Positions 28,551-37,310 of a stretch of DNA of 64,000 nucleotides are shown in pieces. The position numbers and the translations under genes are program-made. The stretch covers positions 1 to 64,000 of the forward strand of contig JBBQWZ010000020.1 of NCBI GenBank assembly GCA_038210135.1, read 5' to 3'. This DNA comes from JBBQWZ01 sp038210135 (GTDB lineage Bacteria; Acidobacteriota; Terriglobia; Bryobacterales; Bryobacteraceae). The notes beneath the pieces were generated by a model, which saw only the letters and a program-made list of their open reading frames with translations, searched no databases and was not told where the DNA came from. Each line of letters begins with the position of its first letter. Position 1 is the first letter of the stretch.

Positions 28551-30518
28551 ATGCGAAACTGGAAGTGCACCGCCCTTCCGTTTGACATGCCAGCCCAGAC
28601 CAAGAGCCTGACGTCCCGCCATTTTTTTGGCCGCGGCGGACTCCTCTCGCAATGGCATCCTAATTACGAATTCCGCGAAGGCCAGCTCCAAATGGCCGAA
28701 GCCGTCGAATCCGCCCTCACCGATCGCAAACATCTGATCGTCGAAGCCGGAACCGGTACCGGCAAGACTCTCGCCTACCTGATCCCCGCCATTCTTTCCG
28801 GCAAACGCGTCATCGTCTCCACCGGCACCAAGAACCTGCAGGAGCAGCTGTTCTACAAGGACATCCCGTTCCTCGAGCAGCATCTCGGCTATCCGCTACG
28901 CGTCTGCTACATGAAGGGCCGCAACAACTATGCGTGCCGCCAGAAAATCTACGACGCCGAAAACGAGCCGATTCTCTCCGGCCTCGAAGAAATCTCCGAC
29001 TTCCAGATCATCCGCGAGTGGGAAAAAACCACGCCCACCGGCGATCGTGCGGAAATCAAAACGCTGCCGGAATCGAGCAGCGTCTGGGCTAAGATCGACG
29101 CGCGTCGCGAAACCTGTACCGGACAGAAGTGTCCGCAATTCGAACGCTGCTTTCTGACCAAGATGCAGCAGCTGGCCCACGAGAGCGACATCATCATCGT
29201 CAATCACCATCTCTTCTTTGCGGACCTTGCCGTGAAAGATGGCGACTTCGGCGGCATCATCCCCGAATACAACGCCGTCATTTTCGACGAAGCGCACGAA
29301 ATCGAGGACGTCGCAGGAGCCTACTTCGGCGTCGGCGTCTCCTCGCACCAGGTCCTCGATCTCGATCGCGACATCGGCGCTTTAGCTCGTCGCAAAGGTT
29401 TCGGCTCCGAAGATCTCGACCGCATTCTCGCTACGCTTCGCGATCGCAGCACCAATTTTTTCTCGCTTTTCGGCGAAGGCGAGGGCCGCACCGGATTCCG
29501 CGAGCACGATGCTTTCCTCGAAAAGCACGAACAGAAATATCGTGATCTGCTCACCGCGCTCAGCCTCATCGAAGCCCAGCTCGAACTCATCCAGCACGCG
29601 CCAGAAGAGCTGATCCCGCTTGCCCGCCGCGCCAAGGAACTGGCCGCCAATCTGCAATTCTGGATGGAGAGCAACAGCAAGACCATCGTCTATTGGATCG
29701 AACGCCGCGGCCGCGGATGGTATCTGCAGGCCACGCCCATCGAGGTCTCGCAGATCCTCACCGAACGCGTCTTCGACAATCTGGAATCCGTCGTCCTCAC
29801 GTCCGCCACGCTCGCGGTAGCCGGGAGTTTCGAATTTGTCGCGCGCCGTCTCGGCCTGCGCGGCGGTCGGACACTGATCGTGCCCAGCCATTTCGAATAC
29901 GAAACCCAGGCCCTGCTCTACATCCCGCAACACCTGCCCGATCCCAAAAGCCCGACCTTCCCCAAATACGCCGCGGAAGAAATCGTCCGCATCCTGGAAC
30001 ACAGCCGGGGACGCGCCTTCGTCCTGTTCACCAGCTACGGTCAGATGCGCCAGGTCTACGACCGGGTTTCGCTCGAAATCACTTACGAAACACTGCTGCA
30101 GGGAACCGCTCCGCGGAACGCGCTGCTCGATGAATTTCGCCGCACACCAAACTGCGTCCTGTTCGCGACTTCCTCTTTCTGGCAAGGCGTGGATGTTCCG
30201 GGCGAGCAATTAAGCTGCGTCATCATCGACAAACTTCCCTTCGCCGTCCCGAATGATCCCGTCGTCGAAGCCCGTATCCAGGCGCTTCGCGACGAAGGCG
30301 GAAACCCGTTCTACGACTACCAGATTCCGCAAGCCGCCATCGCCCTAAAGCAAGGCTTCGGCCGCCTCATTCGCAGCAAGTCCGACCGCGGAGTTTTGTC
30401 GCTGCTCGACAACCGCATCACCAGGCAGCGCTACGGCCAGGTCTTCTTCGACTCCCTGCCGGACTACGCGTTCACGACGAAACTGGAAGACGTAGAAAAA
30501 TTCTTTGAAGAGAAGTAA
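28551..30518 (+). CDS. DinG-type Fe-S superfamily 2 DNA helicase
   Basis: A 655-aa XPD/DinG-like 5'-3' helicase that unwinds forked or R-loop DNA. Walker A is 'VEAGTGTGKTLAYL' and the DEAH box is 'VIFDEAHEIED'. The Fe-S domain Cys are visible in 'NNYACRQK', 'RETCTGQKC' and 'FERC'. C-terminal helicase motifs include 'LTSATLAVAG', 'LFTSYGQMRQVY' and 'QGFGRLIRSKSDRGV' (motif VI). There is no exonuclease domain. The start may be ATG 28551 or ATG 28587; neither has a strong ribosome-binding site. Confidence 0.9.
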   Translation: MRNWKCTALPFDMPAQTKSLTSRHFFGRGGLLSQWHPNYEFREGQLQMAEAVESALTDRKHLIVEAGTGTGKTLAYLIPAILSGKRVIVSTGTKNLQEQLFYKDIPFLEQHLGYPLRVCYMKGRNNYACRQKIYDAENEPILSGLEEISDFQIIREWEKTTPTGDRAEIKTLPESSSVWAKIDARRETCTGQKCPQFERCFLTKMQQLAHESDIIIVNHHLFFADLAVKDGDFGGIIPEYNAVIFDEAHEIEDVAGAYFGVGVSSHQVLDLDRDIGALARRKGFGSEDLDRILATLRDRSTNFFSLFGEGEGRTGFREHDAFLEKHEQKYRDLLTALSLIEAQLELIQHAPEELIPLARRAKELAANLQFWMESNSKTIVYWIERRGRGWYLQATPIEVSQILTERVFDNLESVVLTSATLAVAGSFEFVARRLGLRGGRTLIVPSHFEYETQALLYIPQHLPDPKSPTFPKYAAEEIVRILEHSRGRAFVLFTSYGQMRQVYDRVSLEITYETLLQGTAPRNALLDEFRRTPNCVLFATSSFWQGVDVPGEQLSCVIIDKLPFAVPNDPVVEARIQALRDEGGNPFYDYQIPQAAIALKQGFGRLIRSKSDRGVLSLLDNRITRQRYGQVFFDSLPDYAFTTKLEDVEKFFEEK

Positions 30519-30582
30519 ACCGCACGGCGTGTTCCATGGCTCCGCCGGCAGTCGTCACGCTAGAATAAAAGCAGTCCCTCCC

Positions 30583-30960
30583 ATGTTTGCTGTAGCCGTA
30601 GAACACACCTTCTCCGCCGGTCACGCTTTGCGCAATTACAAAGGCAAATGCGAGAACGTGCATGGACACAACTACCGCGTGCGCGTACGTTTTGAAGGCG
30701 AAAACCTGAATTCCACTGGGATGCTAATCGACTTCACCGATGTGAAGCGCGTCCTGCGCGCCGCGACGGAACGTCTCGACCACGAGTTCATCAACGACCT
30801 CCCGCCGTTCACGGAAGTGAACCCATCCGCAGAAAACATGGCCAAGTATTTCTACGAGGAACTCGTCTCCGGGATGGCGGGAATCGCCGACGTACCGGCG
30901 ATGCTCAGGGAAGTCGAAGTCTGGGAGACCGACATCCAAAGCGCTTCGTACCGCCCCTAG
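30583..30960 (+). CDS. queD: 6-carboxytetrahydropterin synthase (QueD/PTPS family)
   Basis: A 125-aa T-fold enzyme of queuosine/7-deazaguanine synthesis. From the ATG at 30583 the zinc ligands are His14, His27 and His29 ('FSAGHALRNYKGKCENVHGH'), with the catalytic Cys23 between them. The C-terminal 'VEVWETDIQSASY' holds the pterin-anchoring Glu. The frame is open upstream to 30505, but the family N-terminus fits 30583. No other queuosine genes are in the window. Confidence 0.92.
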   Translation: MFAVAVEHTFSAGHALRNYKGKCENVHGHNYRVRVRFEGENLNSTGMLIDFTDVKRVLRAATERLDHEFINDLPPFTEVNPSAENMAKYFYEELVSGMAGIADVPAMLREVEVWETDIQSASYRP

Positions 30961-30973
30961 AGACCAACTTCCC

Positions 30974-30995
30974 TCAGAACCGCGAACGAAGTGAG
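30974..30995. repeat. 22-bp dispersed intergenic repeat, copy B
   Basis: The second copy, one mismatch from 28471-28492, just after the queD stop. A related short motif ('CCGCGACCGAAGGGCGCGGT') follows at about 31038. Confidence 0.55.
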
Positions 30996-31083
30996 CGGAT
31001 CCTGCATCCTGGAACGCCGTCCCGGAAGACCGCCCCCAGCCGCGACCGAAGGGCGCGGTCAGGTCCAACCCCCAAACGCAGCA

Positions 31084-31109
31084 ATGGGCGACCGCGCAGG
31101 GCCGCCCAT
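31084..31109. terminator. Hairpin between convergent queD and ferredoxin genes
   Basis: Perfect 7-bp arms (ATGGGCG at 31084-31090, CGCCCAT at 31103-31109) with a GC-rich 12-nt loop, placed between two convergent genes. There is no proper T-run on either side, so it may only weakly terminate. Confidence 0.35.
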
Positions 31110-31130
31110 TCTCCAAAAACTAACTTCGCC

Positions 31131-31391
31131 CTAGCGGCCGAAAAACGCCGCGTTCTTCGCCGTGAAATCGTTCCACTTTTCCGGAAGATCGTCCAGGGCG
31201 AAGATCGCCGAGACGGGGCAGACCGGCACGCAAGCGCCGCAATCGATGCACTCGACAGGATCGATATAAATCATTTCATGATCCGCGAACGCCGCTTCAT
31301 CCTTCTTGGGATGAATACAGTCGACCGGGCACGCATCGATACAAGCCGCATCTTTGGTACCGATGCAAGGTTCAGCAATTACATAAGCCAT
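31131..31391 (-). CDS. Ferredoxin, FdxA-type (two-cluster)
   Basis: An 86-aa small electron carrier. The N-terminal cluster motif is 'CIGTKDAACIDACPVDCIHP' and the second is 'CIDCGACVPVCPVSAI', the spacing of 7Fe/8Fe bacterial ferredoxins of the FdxA type. The C-terminal extension 'LDDLPEKWNDFTAKNAAFFG' is also typical. The window shows no redox partner beside it. Confidence 0.92.
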   Translation of the reverse strand: MAYVIAEPCIGTKDAACIDACPVDCIHPKKDEAAFADHEMIYIDPVECIDCGACVPVCPVSAIFALDDLPEKWNDFTAKNAAFFGR

Positions 31392-31509
31392 ACTTTGGGT
31401 TCTCTCACCTGTCCAGGAGCCGCGAGGCAGGGGGTTAAACCGTTAGGGTAGCACAACGCCTCGTATTTTTCCCCTCAAATTGCTTTTCTCCGCTGCTACG
31501 ATAACAGCC

Positions 31510-32265
31510 GTGCGAGTACATATCCTCGAAGATCGGCAGGCGCTCGGCGCATACGCCGCCAAGGCGATCGCCGACTGCGTGCGTGAACAACTCGCCCTAA
31601 AGCCGCGTATCTCGATGCTCTTCGCCGCCGCGCCCTCGCAAAACGAGACGGTTTCCGCCCTCGCCGCCGAACTCGGCATCGACTGGTCTCGCGTCACAGC
31701 ATTGCATCTCGATGAATACGTCGGCCTGCCGGATTTTGCCCCCGCTTCGTTCCGCCAGTATGTCCGGACCAAAGTGATCCTGCCGCTCGGAATCGCCGAA
31801 TTCCACGGGCTGCGCGGCGACGCCTCGGATCCCACGGCGGAATGCGCGCGCTACAGCGCGCTGCTCAACCAGCTGCAGCCCGAGATCGCGCTTCTCGGCA
31901 TCGGCGAAAACGGCCACCTCGCATTCATCGATCCGCCCTGGTGCGACTTCGGCGATCCTGCTCTTGTCAGGGCAGTTCCTCTCGACGACGCCTGCCGCGT
32001 GCAGCAGGTGGCCGACGGATGCTTTCCGTCCTTCGACGATGTGCCTAGCGGAGCGCTCTCGCTGACTATTCCCGCCATGCTTCGGACGCCGAACCTGTTT
32101 GTCATGGTGCCTGGACCGCGGAAAGCAAAAGCAGTGCATGCGGCGCTCGAAGGGCCTGTCACCAGCGGATGCCCGGCGTCGATCTTACAAACGAAGTCCG
32201 AGGCGAATCTTTACCTCGATCGCGATTCGGCCGCCTTGTTAGCTACTTCTTGGGTTTCAGAATGA
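31510..32265 (+). CDS. Glucosamine-6-phosphate deaminase / 6-phosphogluconolactonase-like protein
   Basis: About 251 aa from the GTG at 31510 ('VRVHILEDRQALGAYAAKAI'). The NagB core motifs are present: 'HLDEYVGLPDFAPASFRQYV' (with the catalytic Asp/Glu), 'LLGIGENGHLAFIDPP' (the active-site ENGH), and 'VMVPGPRKAKAVHAALEGPV'. These fit NagB, which converts glucosamine-6-P to fructose-6-P and ammonia. The lack of neighbouring nag genes leaves the exact substrate open. It is convergent with and overlaps the FtsB-like gene by 23 bp. Confidence 0.87.
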   Translation: MRVHILEDRQALGAYAAKAIADCVREQLALKPRISMLFAAAPSQNETVSALAAELGIDWSRVTALHLDEYVGLPDFAPASFRQYVRTKVILPLGIAEFHGLRGDASDPTAECARYSALLNQLQPEIALLGIGENGHLAFIDPPWCDFGDPALVRAVPLDDACRVQQVADGCFPSFDDVPSGALSLTIPAMLRTPNLFVMVPGPRKAKAVHAALEGPVTSGCPASILQTKSEANLYLDRDSAALLATSWVSE

Positions 32266-32575
32266 ACGTGGTCTCGCCCGGAAGCGCGAGGTTCAATTCT
32301 TTGCGCACGACGTTGTCGCGCTCGCTCTGGCTGGAATTCACCTGCTGGACCTTCTGACGCAGCTTCTCGTTTTCGTCAATCTGCCTGGCGTTCTCCTGTT
32401 GCAGATTCTGAATATCGGCGCGCTTCTTCATCAACGCAGTGACGCCTTGCGGACCGCGCAGCATCGCGAATCCGAACAGGCCCGCCAACACGATGACCAC
32501 CGGAACGCTGGCGCGGCGCGTCCATTTGCTTCCGCCAGCGCCCCACCATTTCGTTAGCGTCTCGTTGATGTTCAT
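32243..32575 (-). CDS. FtsB/DivIC-like septum-formation protein
   Basis: About 110 aa from the ATG at 32575 ('MNINETLTKWWGAGG'). A short cytoplasmic N-terminus precedes one membrane segment ('VPVVIVLAGLFGFAMLRG') and a coiled coil ('LQQENARQIDENEKLRQKVQ'), then 'ERDNVVRKELNLALPGETTF', the conserved FtsB end. It would bridge FtsL and FtsQ at the division septum. Confidence 0.85.
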   Translation of the reverse strand: MNINETLTKWWGAGGSKWTRRASVPVVIVLAGLFGFAMLRGPQGVTALMKKRADIQNLQQENARQIDENEKLRQKVQQVNSSQSERDNVVRKELNLALPGETTFILKPKK

Positions 32576-32653
32576 ACTAAAGTCCACTTACGGTTATAAT
32601 CCGAATTTGCAAAAAGGTCCAGCCCTAGGTGCACTTCGCTTCCTTAATTTGAC

Positions 32654-32995
32654 ATGACAGGTAAAATTGTCGTCCTCAGCACTGCCGGATCGCCGGAAGA
32701 AGCCGAAAAGCTTGCCCGCGCACTGGTCGAAGCCCGCCTCGCCGCCTGCGTGAATATCGTCCCGCGGATCCGCAGCATTTACCGCTGGCAAGGCGTCGTC
32801 CAAGATGAAGCCGAACTCCTTCTGATCATCAAGACGACTCGCGACCTGCTTGCCAAAGTCCAGGAAACCATCGCGCACCTGCACAGCTACACCGTGCCCG
32901 AAGCCATCGCCCTGCCGATCGCGGACGGCTCCCCCGATTATCTCGACTGGATCGACAAGGAAACCCAGCCCGGCGATCCCGCTGCTACCAAGTGA
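32654..32995 (+). CDS. cutA: Divalent-cation tolerance protein CutA
   Basis: A 113-aa trimeric ferredoxin-like fold protein. Family marks are 'LARALVEARLAACVNIVPRI', 'SIYRWQGVVQDEAELLLIIK' and 'LHSYTVPEAIALPIADGSPD'. The length is typical. CutA is linked to copper tolerance in E. coli, but its molecular role is not settled. It is convergent with, and overlaps by 11 bp, the PIG-L-type gene. Confidence 0.94.
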   Translation: MTGKIVVLSTAGSPEEAEKLARALVEARLAACVNIVPRIRSIYRWQGVVQDEAELLLIIKTTRDLLAKVQETIAHLHSYTVPEAIALPIADGSPDYLDWIDKETQPGDPAATK

Positions 32996-33689
32996 GATCC
33001 GAAAGGATCGGGTTCTTCGACACAAACCCCTCGCCATAACGGACCCCCGCGCGGGCCCCGAGCGTGGACGCCTCGGCGAAAAGCCTTTCCCGCACTAATT
33101 CTTCCCGTCCGCTGACCTGCGAAAGATGAGCCAACACGGACGCGATCTTGGCGTCAAGCTCACCGCCGATATCGACCACCAAGGACGGCGTCATCGCCGC
33201 TGGAACCGCATAGAAAATCTGTTTCGGACGATGTGCCGGCGTGTCGTCATCCAGCTTGGCGATTCCACTGAGAAAACACGAATCGGCCACCATCTCGGAC
33301 GCTACCCGTGTGTCCGGATGCGGACCCGCCTCCGCATGCGCAAGGATCACCACCGTCGGGCGCAGCCTGCGCAGATCCGCCACCACTGTCATGCGCGCCG
33401 AAAGCGTGTTCTCCAGGCGGCCGTCGGGAAAGCGGCGGCATCCGCGAAACGCGAGGCCCAGAATGTGCGCGGAGGCGTCCGCCTCCTCCATTCGCTGTTC
33501 GACCGTCCCGCGCGACGCCAATTCGCCCGCCGTCAGATCGACGATGCCGACGCGCTTGCCGGCCGACGCGAGTTTCCGCAGCGTGCCTCCGCACAGCCAC
33601 TCGGCCTCGCTCGGACGGGCAAAGACCGCCAGAACATCCAGCGGCTCGATGCCGTCGATCGACTCGTAATACAGGTTGGTGACGGCCAT
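32985..33689 (-). CDS. PIG-L/BshB1-like deacetylase with degenerate first metal motif
   Basis: About 234 aa from the ATG at 33689. The family resemblance is strong over its length: 'LCGGTLRKLASAGKRVGIVD', 'LTAGELASRGTVEQRMEEAD', 'FPDGRLENT' and the second motif 'AGPHPDTRVASEMVADSCFL'. However, the first motif, normally AHPDDxE, reads 'ARPSEAEW'. The zinc His is Arg and the first Asp (also the general base in the family) is Ser, so a normal zinc deacetylase mechanism is not possible as drawn. The paralogous enzyme BshB1 acts in bacillithiol synthesis. It may be a non-catalytic or altered protein. Confidence 0.8.
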   Translation of the reverse strand: MAVTNLYYESIDGIEPLDVLAVFARPSEAEWLCGGTLRKLASAGKRVGIVDLTAGELASRGTVEQRMEEADASAHILGLAFRGCRRFPDGRLENTLSARMTVVADLRRLRPTVVILAHAEAGPHPDTRVASEMVADSCFLSGIAKLDDDTPAHRPKQIFYAVPAAMTPSLVVDIGGELDAKIASVLAHLSQVSGREELVRERLFAEASTLGARAGVRYGEGFVSKNPILSDLTW

Positions 33690-33699
33690 TTCGAATCGT

Positions 33700-34362
33700 T
33701 TACTCCCAGTTGTGATGCGCGAACCGCCGTCGCGTTTGGAACCTGCGAACCAGCAGCATGCCGGCGATGAAGCCGCCGATGTGCGCGAACCACGCCGTCC
33801 CGCCCGCCGCATACGACGCCGTGGTGATCGATCCGATGCCGCTGAAGATCTGGAGGATGAACCAATACAGCAGCACGAAAGCGGCGGGCAGTTCCACGGT
33901 CGTTACGAAGAACAGCAGAAAGATCAGCGTCACAATGCGGACGCCCGGAAACTTCACCAGGTATGCGCCCATCACGCCCGCGATCGCTCCGCTCGCCCCG
34001 ATTGTCGGCAGTGGCGAGTACGCGTTCAGCAGGATGTGCGTCAATCCTGCGGCGACACCGACCAGCATATAGAACGCGAAAAATCTGACGCTGCCCATAA
34101 TGTCCTCGAGATTGCGCGCGAAAACCCATAGGAACAGCATGTTCCCGACGATGTGCATCCAGCCTCCGTGCAGAAACATGGAGGTGATCAACGCCGAGTA
34201 ATGCAGCCGGTCGGGGATCAGCGCATAACGCAGCAGGAAGGCTTCGTACGCCTCGGGTGCCAGCAGATTTTGATACAGAAACAGCAGCGCGTTCACCGCA
34301 ATGATCAGGATCGTCACCGGCGTGGCATTGACGACGCGCTCTGTGGACCGCAGCGGAAACAT
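33700..34362 (-). CDS. Rhomboid intramembrane serine protease
   Basis: A 220-aa protein with six or seven membrane segments. The catalytic Ser124 lies in 'IGASGAIAGVMGAYL' and His194 in 'WFAHIGGFIAGM'. The 'HGGWMHIVGNMLFLWVFA' segment (residues 65-82) is the conserved L1/helix 2 region. It would cleave single-pass membrane proteins within the bilayer. It starts 3 bp from the end of the PfkB gene and ends 10 bp before the PIG-L start, so the four genes 37274-32985 are tightly packed on one strand. Confidence 0.93.
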   Translation of the reverse strand: MFPLRSTERVVNATPVTILIIAVNALLFLYQNLLAPEAYEAFLLRYALIPDRLHYSALITSMFLHGGWMHIVGNMLFLWVFARNLEDIMGSVRFFAFYMLVGVAAGLTHILLNAYSPLPTIGASGAIAGVMGAYLVKFPGVRIVTLIFLLFFVTTVELPAAFVLLYWFILQIFSGIGSITTASYAAGGTAWFAHIGGFIAGMLLVRRFQTRRRFAHHNWE

Positions 34363-34365
34363 AGC

Positions 34366-35340
34366 CTAACCGCCAGCACCCTTGGCGGAGGCGTTCGCGC
34401 GCTCGGCAAATTCCGGTAGGTCGCGCCGCTCCGCACGCGCCATCAACGCCTGCGCCTCGTCTGCCGTTCCGATATGCCCGCGCGCTCCGATGCCGGTGCA
34501 ATTCAGCGCCGCCATGGCATTGGCGAATTCGAGGATCGGCCCCATCTCCATGCCCTTCAAGACGCCGTAACAGAACGCGCCGTGGAAGATGTCGCCGGCG
34601 CCGGTCGTATCTAGGCAATTGACGACGAAGGCCGGCGAATAATGAAAGCGCCCATCGAGCAACGCGAGAGCGCCATGCGCGCCGAGGGTCATCGCGGCGC
34701 ACTTCATGCCGTACTCTTCCTGCATCAGCCTTAGCGCGCGGAATGGATCCCGCTCGCTGGTCCACTGGCCCGGAAATTCGCTGCTCGCGACAAGGTAATC
34801 GATGTTCGCGAGCACCGCGTCGAAGCCATGATAGATCGTGTCCACGTCCACCGTAACCGGAATCCCGTGGCGCCGCGCAATCGCGGCGGCCTTCGCTACT
34901 GCCGGCGTGTCATGCCCGTCGATGTGGAGCAGCCGCGCCGATGCGATCATCTCTTCGCTGATGCTGTCCGGATCCAGCCGGAGCCGGTCGGAACGCTGCC
35001 ACAGCACCGTGCGCTCGCCCGTGCTCTGATCGATCAAAATGTAAGCCGTCTGATTCGGGCAGTCCACTCGCACCTCGACGTCGTCGAGGTTGATCCCGGT
35101 TTGGCGCAGGCTCTCCATCTGCACCCGTCCGCGCTCGTCATCTCCCACCGTGCCGATGTATTTGGTGCGTAGCCCGAGACTCGCGCAAGTGATCATCGCA
35201 CTCGCCACCTGGCCACCCGGGCTCAGGATCTCGCGCGTGAAAGGAACCTTGCCGGCATACGCCGGAAAGTGATTCAACAGAATCAAGGTGTCGGTGGCGT
35301 TCAAGCCCACGCCGACAACATCGAAGAGTTTGGAGCTCAT
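34366..35340 (-). CDS. PfkB-family carbohydrate kinase
   Basis: About 324 aa from the ATG at 35340 ('MSSKLFDVVGVGLNATDTLI'). It is a ribokinase-like enzyme with the first PfkB motif 'PGGQVASAMITCASLG' and the second 'CLDTTGAGDIFHGAFCYGVL', holding the catalytic Asp and the anion hole. The substrate (ribose, adenosine, sugar acid) cannot be told from sequence. It overlaps the PHP/esterase gene by 4 bp (35337-35340). Confidence 0.88.
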   Translation of the reverse strand: MSSKLFDVVGVGLNATDTLILLNHFPAYAGKVPFTREILSPGGQVASAMITCASLGLRTKYIGTVGDDERGRVQMESLRQTGINLDDVEVRVDCPNQTAYILIDQSTGERTVLWQRSDRLRLDPDSISEEMIASARLLHIDGHDTPAVAKAAAIARRHGIPVTVDVDTIYHGFDAVLANIDYLVASSEFPGQWTSERDPFRALRLMQEEYGMKCAAMTLGAHGALALLDGRFHYSPAFVVNCLDTTGAGDIFHGAFCYGVLKGMEMGPILEFANAMAALNCTGIGARGHIGTADEAQALMARAERRDLPEFAERANASAKGAGG

Positions 35341-37274
35341 TTGGTTTCGCTGGGCGAAGCCGTTCCCCGAATCAGCTTGAGGATCGCCTGCGCCGTTGGA
35401 TCGTCTTTCTTCATCACACTGACGATCTCTGAGATATGGCTTTCTTTGGGAATGAACAAGAGCCGCGAAGACACGAACGCGCGCCGCAGCAACGAATCGA
35501 ATTGACGCGCCTGCGCCGGCAGTGAGCCGTAGTCCCACTGGCAATACGTCACCAAAAACGGCGCGTGAATCTTGCGTACGTGGAACGCGGGAGACGCGTC
35601 GCGCCGGACCATCTCATCCACACCAAACACGTTTTCCAGACCGCGCACGTCATATACTCCACTGAGTGCCGCCACGCCCTTGATTGCGTCGTCCGGAACT
35701 TGCGCCGCCTTCAAATACTTCTCATCCGTCGCAAGCAGCGCGACCAAATGCCCGCCCGCCGAATGACCAGCGATGTAGATCTTCTTCGGATCGCCTCCGA
35801 ACTCCGCCGCATGCTTATAGGTCCACGCGAACGCGTCGGCGACGTCCGTGATCTGCGCCGGGTGCAAATCCTTCGGCGCCAACCGATAGCTCGGAATCAC
35901 GACCACCAGGCCATCCAGCGCGAAGCGATTGCCGAGGATCCCATAATTCGACCGGTCGCCGGACCGCCAGGAGCCGCCGTGCACGAAGAATAGCACCGGC
36001 GCTCCGCCTTCGACCGGCGTCGCCGGCGAATACACATCCAGCTTGTGCTTGGCCGCATCCTCCGGCTTGCCCTGCGTGTACGGAAGGTCCTTCTTCACTG
36101 TGACGGCCGGGGAAATCTCTGTCGGAGGCAGACGCAAAGGATCCGCCTTCGCCACGAAAATCGGGTTCGCAAAAATCCATGGGCGGTCTTCACCGTCGAT
36201 CGTCAGCCACGCCTCCAGACGATACGCGCCCTCTTCTTTCACTGTGTATTGGAACCGAGAATCCTTCGCTTCGGCGATCACCTTGCCGTTGCGGATCAGC
36301 TTGATCTTCGCCGGCAGCGGCAGCGTCGCCGTTAGCCGCGTGTTGTTCTGCATCGGAATGTGATCGCCCATATCAAACACGCCAAGATTGTTGTTCGCGA
36401 CGAATGTAAATCCGGTCGGATCGCAAAGCCAATCGTGCGAAACATACGCCCGCCCCTCACGGAGCGATTCGCGGATGTCGGCCTCCGTCAGTTCACGCGC
36501 CAGAATATGCGTCGAAGCGTGGCGCAACGCAACGTAATAACGGTCGAACACCACGTCGTTGAAAATCTGGTTCTGATGCGCGTCGTTAGCAGCGACGCCA
36601 GTGAACACCTGCGTCTGGGTGATCCGGTCCCACTTTTCGAGGAAGCCGGGAAGCACATCGGTACCGGCCGCGAAAACTTCGTCCGGATAGCGCTTCTGCA
36701 AATTGACCAGCTTGCCCCACTCCTTTGGATCCTTCATGGCCTTCTGCAGGTACTCGTGGAATTCCTTGTGGACCACGGCATCGGTGTGCCGATTGTAGAT
36801 CTCCGTTCCGGTGAATCCGTCGTACGCCATATTGGGCCGCTCTTCAAGATGCGAGAGGAACTTCATTTCCGGACCCGCATCCGTCGCCGGATACCGCAGC
36901 ATATGGTCGTCCTCGGAACCTTGAATGAACAGCACGCCTTCGTGCAGCCCGCGCCAGGAATCCTCTTTCGGACCGCGGTGATCCGTCGAAAGGACCACCT
37001 GCACCTGCGCGACCTTCGCGCCCTTCAATAATTCTTCGCGCGTGCCCTTCGTATGCGGGGCGTCTTCCGCATGAATGTGCATCACCGCGCGGAAGTCTTG
37101 ATACACACCATATGCCGAAGCGCTCGCCCGATGCTTCACCCATTCGAGCCTCTGTTGTTGAACCGCTTCGAGCCTCTCCGGTTTGAGTCGCTCGAGAACC
37201 GAGCGCGTTGCCGGAGTTTGTCCGGCAAGCGGAATCAGGATGGTAAGAAGAGGGAGAAAGCGGCGCACACTCAT
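35337..37274 (-). CDS. Fusion: exported PHP-like domain plus alpha/beta-hydrolase (esterase) domain
   Basis: A 645-aa protein beginning 'MSVRRFLPLLTILIPLAG' (signal peptide). Residues about 60-300 look like a PHP-type metallophosphoesterase: 'FRAVMHIHAED', 'VVLSTDHRGPKED', 'FIQGSEDDHML' and 'GVAANDAHQN' provide His and Asp in the usual order. A beta domain (about 300-380) follows. Residues about 395-645 form an alpha/beta hydrolase of the BD-FAE/carboxylesterase type with 'FFVHGGSWRSGD' as oxyanion hole, nucleophile Ser505 in 'IAGHSAGGH', Asp in 'CQWDYGS' and His in 'KESHISE'. Such a combination is unusual. It may process a sugar ester and a phosphoester of one exported substrate. Confidence 0.85.
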   Translation of the reverse strand: MSVRRFLPLLTILIPLAGQTPATRSVLERLKPERLEAVQQQRLEWVKHRASASAYGVYQDFRAVMHIHAEDAPHTKGTREELLKGAKVAQVQVVLSTDHRGPKEDSWRGLHEGVLFIQGSEDDHMLRYPATDAGPEMKFLSHLEERPNMAYDGFTGTEIYNRHTDAVVHKEFHEYLQKAMKDPKEWGKLVNLQKRYPDEVFAAGTDVLPGFLEKWDRITQTQVFTGVAANDAHQNQIFNDVVFDRYYVALRHASTHILARELTEADIRESLREGRAYVSHDWLCDPTGFTFVANNNLGVFDMGDHIPMQNNTRLTATLPLPAKIKLIRNGKVIAEAKDSRFQYTVKEEGAYRLEAWLTIDGEDRPWIFANPIFVAKADPLRLPPTEISPAVTVKKDLPYTQGKPEDAAKHKLDVYSPATPVEGGAPVLFFVHGGSWRSGDRSNYGILGNRFALDGLVVVIPSYRLAPKDLHPAQITDVADAFAWTYKHAAEFGGDPKKIYIAGHSAGGHLVALLATDEKYLKAAQVPDDAIKGVAALSGVYDVRGLENVFGVDEMVRRDASPAFHVRKIHAPFLVTYCQWDYGSLPAQARQFDSLLRRAFVSSRLLFIPKESHISEIVSVMKKDDPTAQAILKLIRGTASPSETK

Positions 37275-37310
37275 AGTGTACGGGGAAATCGAGTGTTTGC
37301 CGGAAGAGGG

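Noticed and set aside
33533..34765. 410-aa minus-strand ORF crossing the PIG-L, rhomboid and PfkB genes
   Set aside because: It overlaps three recognised genes in another frame and reads as Arg/His-rich noise.
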